From: Pseudomonadota bacterium
GTDB taxonomy: Bacteria > Pseudomonadota > Alphaproteobacteria > Caulobacterales > Caulobacteraceae
Direction of reading: 5' to 3'
Length of the DNA: 17,432 nt
Assembly: GCA_023428785.1 (NCBI GenBank)
Contig: JAEYWU010000012.1
Span: 1 to 17,432, forward strand
Made by a program: the position numbers and the translations under genes. Position 1 is the stretch's first letter; each line of letters opens with the position of its first letter. Shown here one piece after another: positions 12,420-17,432 of the stretch. The notes beneath the pieces were generated by a model. That model was not told where the DNA came from and did not search any database. It saw only the letters and a program-made list of their open reading frames with translations.

Positions 12420-14141
12420 TCAGACTCGACGGCCCGCAGGGGTTTTCCTGCATTGCCATCTAGGAGACTGAAAATGGCTAAAGGCACCGTCAAGTGGTTC
12501 AACAGCGTCAAGGGCTATGGCTTCATCGCCCCGGCTGACGGCGGCAAGGACGTCTTCGTTCACGCCACCGCCGTCGAGCGTTCGACGCTCGGCTCGCTGA
12601 ACGAAGGTCAGACGATCAACTACGAGATCGAACAAGACCGTCGCAGCGGCAAGGAATCCGCCGTGAACCTGACCGCCGCCGACTAAGGTCGGTCTCAGGA
12701 CCAAAGGTTGAAGGCCGGCGCGCAAGCGCCGGCCTTTTGCTTTTAAGGCGCGCGCTTCGCCGTACGCGCGCATGGCGGCGACCTTGGCCTCGAAGGCCGA
12801 CCAGTCGTCCCCCTCCGCGATCGCCGCCCAGATGGCCTCGACCTCGTCGATCAGCATGTCCTGCGGCTCAGGCCCTGCGAAGACCGGATGATCCAGCCGT
12901 TCGGGCCGCTCGGGCGCGTGTTCGGACAGGGCCGAGAGGAAGGCGTGGAAGGACCCGCCGGAATAGGCCGCCGCCCGCGGCCCGGCCATGGCCCGACCCG
13001 ACGACGCCTCCCCGCAGAACCAGTCGTGGAACACCCCTTCGAAGCCCAACGCCTCGCCGCCCTCGGCCATCAGGGCAAGGGTCGCATCGACCAGCCGCTG
13101 CCCGGCCTCCGGGCCCGCATCCCGCACGCCGAAGCGATCGCGGAAGGCGGCGTGGCTCTCGGCGACGTAGGTCGGCCCGAAGGCGTTCAGCGCATCCACC
13201 AGCGCCGGCTCATCCGCCTGGGACCTCAGCGTCGCCGCCAGCTGGCGCAGGGCCCAGAAGACCGCATCCGCCTGCCGCCCGAAGCTGTAGAGGCCGATGG
13301 TGTCGAAATAGGCCGCCGTGAACGCCGGATCGAGGCGGGGAAGGAACCGCCACGGCCCGTAGTCGAAGCTCTCACCCGTCACGTTCAGATTGTCGGTGTT
13401 GAGCACCCCATGGACGAACCCCGCCGCCGTCCAGCGCGCGACCAGCCGCGCCTGGGCCCGCACGATCGCCTCCAGCATTCCCGCCGCGTCCGTCGCCGTC
13501 GGGTGGTAGGCGTCGATCACATGGGCGACCAGTTGTTCGATCAGGTCGGTGCGCTCGAAGAAGGCGTGGCGCTGGAAGGTCCCGAACCGCACATGGCTGT
13601 GCTGGAGCCGCACCATCGCCGCCGACCGCGTCGGTGACGGCTCGTCGCCCCGCGCCAGCTGCTCGCCGGTCTCGACCAGGCTCAGGATCCGGCAGGTCGG
13701 CACGCCCCGCGCCGCCAGCATTTCGGCCGCCAGCACCTCGCGCACCCCGCCCTTCAGCGTCAGCCGGCCGTCACCGTCGCGGCTCCAGGGCGTCTGGCCC
13801 GAGCCCTTGGTCCCCAGATCCAGCAGCCGGTCCCGCTCATCGCGCAGCTGCGCGGCCAGAAACCCCCGCCCGTCGCCGAGGTTGGGATTGTAGGTCCGGA
13901 ACTGGTGGCCGTGATAGCGCATCGCCCGCGGGCCCGGCTGGCCCGGCAGCGGATCGAACCGGCCGAAGTGGTCGATCCACTCACCCTCGGTCAGGCTATC
14001 GAGGCCTACCTCGCCCGCCGCCCGCTGGTCGCGCCAACGGACGATATGACGGGGAAAATTCGCCGGCTCGACGGCGTCCGAGAATTCGTCGCCGAGCGCC
14101 GCGAAACGGGGATCAGGCCGGTAGGACGGGCCGACCGGCAT
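12420..14141 (-). CDS. selO: SelO family protein adenylyltransferase, with an unusual C-terminal read-through extension
   Basis: SelO (YdiU/Fic-unrelated pseudokinase fold) transfers AMP from ATP to protein Ser/Thr/Tyr, with a role in redox stress. Seen: YHGHQFRTYNPNLGDGRGF (77-94), LGTKGSGQTPWSRDGDGRL with Lys112, VPTCRILSLVETGE, and HGVLNTDNLNVTGESFDYGP with Asp250-Asn251 and Asp260, matching the catalytic base and Mg ligands of studied SelO proteins. SelO-like sequence ends near residue 465, at the expected family length. No stop codon occurs there: the frame runs through the csp terminator hairpin (residues 469-477) and antisense through all of csp (about 486-556) to TGA at 12420. The last 105 or so residues are low-complexity and probably not a real domain. 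The start is seven bases after the sdhB stop. Confidence 0.85.
   Translation of the reverse strand: MPVGPSYRPDPRFAALGDEFSDAVEPANFPRHIVRWRDQRAAGEVGLDSLTEGEWIDHFGRFDPLPGQPGPRAMRYHGHQFRTYNPNLGDGRGFLAAQLRDERDRLLDLGTKGSGQTPWSRDGDGRLTLKGGVREVLAAEMLAARGVPTCRILSLVETGEQLARGDEPSPTRSAAMVRLQHSHVRFGTFQRHAFFERTDLIEQLVAHVIDAYHPTATDAAGMLEAIVRAQARLVARWTAAGFVHGVLNTDNLNVTGESFDYGPWRFLPRLDPAFTAAYFDTIGLYSFGRQADAVFWALRQLAATLRSQADEPALVDALNAFGPTYVAESHAAFRDRFGVRDAGPEAGQRLVDATLALMAEGGEALGFEGVFHDWFCGEASSGRAMAGPRAAAYSGGSFHAFLSALSEHAPERPERLDHPVFAGPEPQDMLIDEVEAIWAAIAEGDDWSAFEAKVAAMRAYGEARALKAKGRRLRAGLQPLVLRPTLVGGGQVHGGFLAAATVLFDLVVDRLTFVQRAERRTLDGGGVNEDVLAAVSRGDEAIALDAVEPLDGAFSHFQSPRWQCRKTPAGRRV
12436..12451 (+). other. 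Small hairpin in the csp leader
   Basis: GCAGG, loop GGTTTT, CCTGC, ending 12 bases before the GGAG of the csp ribosome binding site. It could take part in temperature-dependent folding of the leader, but five pairs are little evidence. Confidence 0.3.
12474..12686 (+). CDS. Cold shock protein, CspA family (70 aa)
   Basis: A single cold shock domain of normal length that binds single-stranded RNA and DNA and melts mRNA structure. RNP1 (KGYGFI, residues 13-18) and RNP2 (DVFVH, 26-30) are intact, as is the leading GTVKWFN. The ATG follows TAGGAGACTGAAA, a good ribosome site. The gene has a leader of up to about 130 bases and its own strong terminator. It is divergent from the acyl-CoA operon. 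The whole gene lies antisense to the extended open frame of selO, which comes from the opposite side. Confidence 0.96.
   Translation: MAKGTVKWFNSVKGYGFIAPADGGKDVFVHATAVERSTLGSLNEGQTINYEIEQDRRSGKESAVNLTAAD
12711..12744 (+). terminator. Intrinsic terminator of the cold shock gene
   Basis: A perfect 11-pair stem (AAGGCCGGCGC with GCGCCGGCCTT) closed by a GCAA tetraloop of the GNRA class and followed by TTGCTTTT. It starts 25 bases after the csp stop. On the minus strand the hairpin is followed by CAACCTTTGG, not a T-run, so it should act mainly in the csp direction. Confidence 0.9.
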
Positions 14142-14148
14142 CAGGCGA

Positions 14149-14928
14149 TCACACCGCCCGCGCGGCGATCATCTTCTTGGTTTCGGCGATCGCCTTGGCC
14201 GGGTTCAGCCCCTTGGGGCAGACCTGGGCGCAGTTCATGATCGTGTGGCAGCGATAGAGCTTGAACGGGTCCTCAAGGTCGTCGAGGCGCTTGTCCGTCG
14301 CGTCGTCGCGGCTGTCGGCCAGCCAGCGGTAGGCCTGAAGCAGGGCCGCCGGGCCGAGGTACTTGTCCTGGTTCCACCAGTAGCTCGGGCACGAGGTCGA
14401 ACAGCAGGCGCACAGGATGCATTCGTACAGACCATCGAGCTTCTCGCGGTCCTTCGGCGTTTGCAGCCGCTCCTTTTCCGGGTCCGGCGTGTCGGACTGC
14501 AGGAAGGGCTCGATCGAGGCGTACTGGTCGTAGAAGCCGGTCAGGTCCGGCACCAGGTCGCGCACCACCGGCATGTGCGGCAGGGGCGCAATGGTGATGT
14601 CGCCCTCGAACTCGTCCCAGCCCTTGGTGCAGGCGAGCGTGTTGCGGCCGCCGATGTTCATCGCGCACGAGCCGCAGATGCCCTCCCGGCACGAGCGGCG
14701 GAACGACAGGGTCGGGTCGATGGTGTTCTTGATGTGGATCAGCGCGTCCAGAACCATCGGGCCATGGTCGTCGACGGCGACCTCATAGCTGTCCCAGCGC
14801 GGCGTCTCGTCGGTCGACGGATCGTAGCGATAGATCTTGAAGGTCTTGACCGTCTTGGCGCCCTCACGGGCCTCCCAGCGCTTGCCGGACTTGGGCTTGG
14901 AACCGCGGGGGAGAGTGAGCTGGACCAT
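14149..14928 (-). CDS. sdhB: Succinate dehydrogenase iron-sulfur subunit
   Basis: The SdhB subunit carries electrons from the FAD of SdhA to quinone in complex II / the TCA cycle, at the inner face of the cytoplasmic membrane. All cluster ligands are present: Cys80, 85, 88 and 100 for [2Fe-2S] (SCREGICGSC and NTLAC), Cys170, 173, 176 and 237 for [4Fe-4S] (ECILCACCSTSCP), and Cys180, 227 and 233 for [3Fe-4S]. The quinone-site motif SCPSYWWN is intact. Length 259 is normal for alphaproteobacteria. The ATG at 14928 gives the expected N-terminus, but the ribosome site is weak. No sdhA, sdhC or sdhD lies in the window: the upstream neighbour is the HMG-CoA lyase-type gene (85 bases away) and downstream is selO, seven bases off. 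Confidence 0.96.
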   Translation of the reverse strand: MVQLTLPRGSKPKSGKRWEAREGAKTVKTFKIYRYDPSTDETPRWDSYEVAVDDHGPMVLDALIHIKNTIDPTLSFRRSCREGICGSCAMNIGGRNTLACTKGWDEFEGDITIAPLPHMPVVRDLVPDLTGFYDQYASIEPFLQSDTPDPEKERLQTPKDREKLDGLYECILCACCSTSCPSYWWNQDKYLGPAALLQAYRWLADSRDDATDKRLDDLEDPFKLYRCHTIMNCAQVCPKGLNPAKAIAETKKMIAARAV

Positions 14929-14946
14929 CGTGCGCGCTTTGTCTGA

Positions 14947-14959
14947 AACGGTGTCCGTT
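14947..14959. promoter_or_regulatory. Short dyad upstream of sdhB
   Basis: AACGG, spacer TGT, CCGTT: a perfect 5-base dyad 19-31 bases before the sdhB start codon, in the only gap between it and the lyase gene. It could be an operator half-site pair or a small leader hairpin; nothing more can be said. Confidence 0.3.
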
Positions 14960-15013
14960 CCTTACGCCTGATAACCCGGGGCGCAAGGGCTGGGGAGTAA
15001 TTGCGAGTGGTTC

Positions 15014-15931
15014 TTAAGCCTTGGGCCAGGCCCCGGCTCGCGACAGGGCCGAGGGGGCGGGCCGACCCAGCTTGTCGCCGATCCAGCGGGCGGTCCCGAT
15101 CAGGGCGTCCAGATCCAGCCCGGTCTCGAACCCGGCGCGGTGGAGCATATAGACCACGTCCTCGGTCGCGACATTGCCCGTGGCCCCCGGCGCGAACGGA
15201 CAGCCGCCGATGCCGCCGACCGAGGCGTCGATGACGTCGATCCCGGCCTCCACGCCCGCGAAGATGTTGGCGATGGCGGTGTTGCGCGTGTCGTGGAAGT
15301 GCAGGCGCAAGTTCGCGTCAGGCGCGGCCCGGCGGGCGGCCTCGACCTTGCGGCGCACCGCCCAGGGGTCGCCCACGCCGATCGTGTCGGCCAGGCCGAT
15401 TTCCTTGACGCCCAGCGCGGCCACGTCCCGCACCACGCTCTCGATCTGCTCGACGGAGACCTCGCCGTCGAAGGGACAGCCCCAGACGGTCGAGATGATC
15501 GCCGTCACCGACGGGCCGGAACCCGCACGGCCGCCCATGTTGTGCGACCGGCCGACGATCTCGCCCAGCATCTCGACCTGACCGGCCACGGTCATGCCCG
15601 AGTTCTTCATCGCAAAGCCATCCGACGCGGCGATGGAGACATTGGCCTGGTCCACGCCCGTCTCGACGGCCCGGTCCCAGCCCCGCGCATTCAGGACCAG
15701 ACCAATCCGCGTGACATCGGAAGCGGGCTTCAGCCCGGCCATCACGGCCTCGGCGTCGGCCATCTGGGGCACCCGGCCGGGATGGACGAACGAAACGGTC
15801 TCGAGCCGCTTCACGCCCGCCGCCTCGAGCTGCTCGATGAAGGCGATCTTGTCCTCGGTGGAGATGATCACCTTCTCGTTCTGAAGGCCGTCGCGCGGGC
15901 CGACCTCGACAATCTCGATGAAGCGGCTCAT
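15014..15931 (-). CDS. Hydroxymethylglutaryl-CoA lyase-type enzyme (305 aa)
   Basis: A TIM-barrel metal-dependent lyase of the HMGL/DRE-TIM family; the namesake splits 3-hydroxy-3-methylglutaryl-CoA into acetyl-CoA and acetoacetate, the last step of leucine breakdown. Key residues: Arg13-Asp14 in VGPRDGLQNEK, His211 and His213 in LHFHDTRNTA, and Cys244 in the flexible loop GGIGGCPFAPGATGN, matching Arg41/Asp42, His233/His235 and Cys266 of human HMGCL. The segment SFVHPGRVPQMADAE differs from the SFVSPK of the classical enzymes, so a related 3-hydroxyacyl-CoA substrate is possible. The start ATG overlaps the stop of the upstream glycosyltransferase gene by ATGA. The frame stays open far upstream, but that part is only a shadow of the glycosyltransferase. 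Confidence 0.9.
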   Translation of the reverse strand: MSRFIEIVEVGPRDGLQNEKVIISTEDKIAFIEQLEAAGVKRLETVSFVHPGRVPQMADAEAVMAGLKPASDVTRIGLVLNARGWDRAVETGVDQANVSIAASDGFAMKNSGMTVAGQVEMLGEIVGRSHNMGGRAGSGPSVTAIISTVWGCPFDGEVSVEQIESVVRDVAALGVKEIGLADTIGVGDPWAVRRKVEAARRAAPDANLRLHFHDTRNTAIANIFAGVEAGIDVIDASVGGIGGCPFAPGATGNVATEDVVYMLHRAGFETGLDLDALIGTARWIGDKLGRPAPSALSRAGAWPKA

Positions 15932-17432
15932 GGGGCCTCGCTGTCCTCGAACGGTCCATAGATCGACAGGCGCAGATCGTCGCCGTTCGAATAGTTCAGC
16001 CCCTCGACTACCGCGACCGGGCGCGGCGACATGGCGAGCGCCGCGGCCTCCTCGGCGAAGGCCTCCTGCTGGCTCTGGTCGACCACGGCGACACGGCCTG
16101 CCGCCACCGCCCGGGCGGCGTCGGCCCCGTCGCCCAGCTGGGTGTCGGTGCCCAGAAGGAAGACCGCCGAGGGTTCGGAATAGCCGGCCAGCGTCACCGC
16201 GCCGGGCGCCCGGCCGCTCATGGGGTGCAGCCCCGCCTCGCGCACCGCCTCGGCCAGACGCGGCGCGGTCCATAGCGGACCCAGCCCGCCCAGAAGCTGG
16301 ACCAGCGACGCATGGGCCGTGATCCCGAAGGCCAGGGCCGTGATCAGCGCCGTCATGGCCGCGCGCTTGAGCAACAGGAAGGAGGCGGCCACCGCCCCCA
16401 CCACCGCCAGCACGATCGTCAGGGTGGCCCAAAGCTGGTCGGCCTGACCGCCGAACTCCGAGAAGCCGTACAGCACCAGCACCGTCACCAGCAGCGCCCC
16501 GAACAGCATCAGCCCGGCGCCCAGACGCCGGCCCCAGATCGTCAGCGGGTCGCGCACCGCCAGCGCCATCAGCCAGCACAGGGCGCCGAACGTCGGCAGG
16601 GTGTAGTGCCACAGCTTGGTCGGAAACAGCTCGAAGGCGATCCAGGTCGGGATCAGCCAGCACAGGGCGAAACGCACGGCCGATTCATTGCGCTTGAGCC
16701 AGCCGGTCATCAGACCCGCGGGGATCAGGAGGGTCGCCGGGAAGATCAGCAGGGGCGACAGCAGCAGGTAATAGCCGGGCCAGCCGCCGTGCCGCTCATG
16801 CCCGCCGACCAGCTTGGGGAACAGGTCCCCGCCAAGCGCCGTGCCCCAGAAGGCCCCGTCGGTCTTGACCGTGACGGCCAGGGCCCAGGGCCCCGCCGCC
16901 AGGGCGACCAGCACCAGACCCCAGCCCCAGCCGATATCCTTCATCCACCGCCACTTGCGGTCCCACAGGCCCAGCGCCACCAGCGTCAGGCCCGCCACCA
17001 TGATGATGATGGGGCCCTTGATCAGGACGCCCAGCGCAATGGCGCCCCACAGGGCCAGCTTGTGCCGTCGTCCGGGCGGGTCCTGCCCGTCCCTCTGGCG
17101 GATGTAGAACCGCGACAGCAGGGCCATGGCCAGGGTGATGGCGCCGCACAGCATGGCGTCGGTCTTGGCGATGCCGGCCTCGGACGACAGCAGGAAGGTG
17201 GCGCCCAGCATGGCGCCCGCGACCACGCCGGTGCGCGAACCCCAGGCCTGTCCGGCGCCCCAGGCGCAGGCGGCCGCGGCCAGCATGGCGCCGAGCAGCG
17301 ACGGAATGCGGTAGGGCCGGATGTCGCGCCGCTCCACGTCCGAGAACACGCGCACGGCCGCCGCCTGCAGCCAGTGGATGCCGACCGGCTTCTTGTGGCG
17401 CGGCTCGTCCTGGAAGCGGATGTCGACGTAGT
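15928..17432 (-). CDS. ArnT-like membrane glycosyltransferase, PMT/GT39-GT83 family (N-terminus beyond window)
   Basis: 501 codons are visible and the N-terminus lies past the right edge. The first visible residues (YVDIRFQDEPRHKKPVGIHWL) match the first periplasmic loop of ArnT-like enzymes, including the K-P-(P/V) motif just before the second membrane helix. About eleven hydrophobic segments follow. IAKTDAMLCGAITLAMALL and FPTKLWHYTLPTFGAL are also typical of the family. The C-terminal 140 residues form a soluble domain on the periplasmic side. Such enzymes move a sugar from a polyprenyl phosphate to lipid A, a glycan or protein. Acceptor and sugar are unknown here; no arn genes are in the window. 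Its stop codon overlaps the lyase start (ATGA), so the two are translationally coupled. Confidence 0.9.
   Translation of the reverse strand, partial: YVDIRFQDEPRHKKPVGIHWLQAAAVRVFSDVERRDIRPYRIPSLLGAMLAAAACAWGAGQAWGSRTGVVAGAMLGATFLLSSEAGIAKTDAMLCGAITLAMALLSRFYIRQRDGQDPPGRRHKLALWGAIALGVLIKGPIIIMVAGLTLVALGLWDRKWRWMKDIGWGWGLVLVALAAGPWALAVTVKTDGAFWGTALGGDLFPKLVGGHERHGGWPGYYLLLSPLLIFPATLLIPAGLMTGWLKRNESAVRFALCWLIPTWIAFELFPTKLWHYTLPTFGALCWLMALAVRDPLTIWGRRLGAGLMLFGALLVTVLVLYGFSEFGGQADQLWATLTIVLAVVGAVAASFLLLKRAAMTALITALAFGITAHASLVQLLGGLGPLWTAPRLAEAVREAGLHPMSGRAPGAVTLAGYSEPSAVFLLGTDTQLGDGADAARAVAAGRVAVVDQSQQEAFAEEAAALAMSPRPVAVVEGLNYSNGDDLRLSIYGPFEDSEAP

Noticed and set aside
12301..12473. Possible riboswitch or small RNA in the csp leader
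   Set aside because: Only a five-pair hairpin and weak promoter elements are visible; a long csp leader explains the length.
15932..16663. 244-codon N-terminal extension of the HMG-CoA lyase frame
   Set aside because: It overlaps the glycosyltransferase in another frame and is Arg/Gly-rich shadow sequence; the inner ATG gives the family N-terminus.
1..17432. CRISPR array, tRNA genes, insertion sequences or prophage genes
   Set aside because: No spaced direct repeats, cloverleaf-like sequences, transposase motifs or terminal inverted repeats of IS type were found.

Overview
The window is high-GC, densely coded DNA. Its gene families (a TonB-dependent receptor of a type common in caulobacters and sphingomonads, a LiuR-like MerR regulator, acyl-CoA dehydrogenases, short cysteine-pair secreted proteins) point to an alphaproteobacterium of the Caulobacteraceae, most likely Brevundimonas or a close relative. 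That placement is inference from family resemblance; there is no rRNA marker. No tRNA, rRNA, CRISPR array, insertion sequence or phage gene is visible. No stretch longer than about 225 bases lacks a gene.

Layout. Positions 1-1157 hold three small lipoprotein genes in a row on the minus strand, each with an odd composition (Gly/Glu-rich, acidic Ala/Glu-rich, and an Arg-Gly-Glu repeat); the first is cut by the window edge. Next, on the plus strand, come a PKHD-type Fe(II)/2-oxoglutarate hydroxylase (1215-1877) and two tandem paralogous small secreted proteins (1943-2546). These converge on a large TonB-dependent receptor (2557-4602, minus). A YqgE/AlgH protein (minus) is divergent from a Prx5-type peroxiredoxin (plus), which abuts a Vsr mismatch endonuclease. 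The Vsr gene overlaps, tail to tail, a hybrid sensor histidine kinase (6289-8205, minus).

Positions 8307-12248 form a minus-strand acyl-CoA operon, in transcription order: LiuR-like MerR regulator, DmdC-like acyl-CoA dehydrogenase, long-chain-type acyl-CoA dehydrogenase, and a short unknown protein. A perfect 6-4-6 palindrome lies just upstream of merR and is the likely autoregulatory operator. Two REP-like hairpins separate the two dehydrogenase genes.

Divergent from merR is a cold shock protein gene (12474-12686, plus) with a strong intrinsic terminator. The convergent selO gene has no stop codon before that terminator. Its open frame continues antisense through the terminator and the whole csp gene. 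Upstream of selO, on the same strand, are sdhB (succinate dehydrogenase iron-sulfur subunit, with no other sdh gene nearby), an HMG-CoA lyase-type gene, and an ArnT-like membrane glycosyltransferase that runs off the right edge.

The genes suggest acyl-CoA/leucine catabolism feeding the respiratory chain (MerR, two dehydrogenases, HMG-CoA lyase, SdhB), mixed with envelope and redox functions. I see no compact, clearly new multi-gene system. The most unusual features are the selO/csp antisense arrangement, the paired small Cys proteins, the repeat lipoproteins and the operator/hairpin architecture of the acyl-CoA operon.
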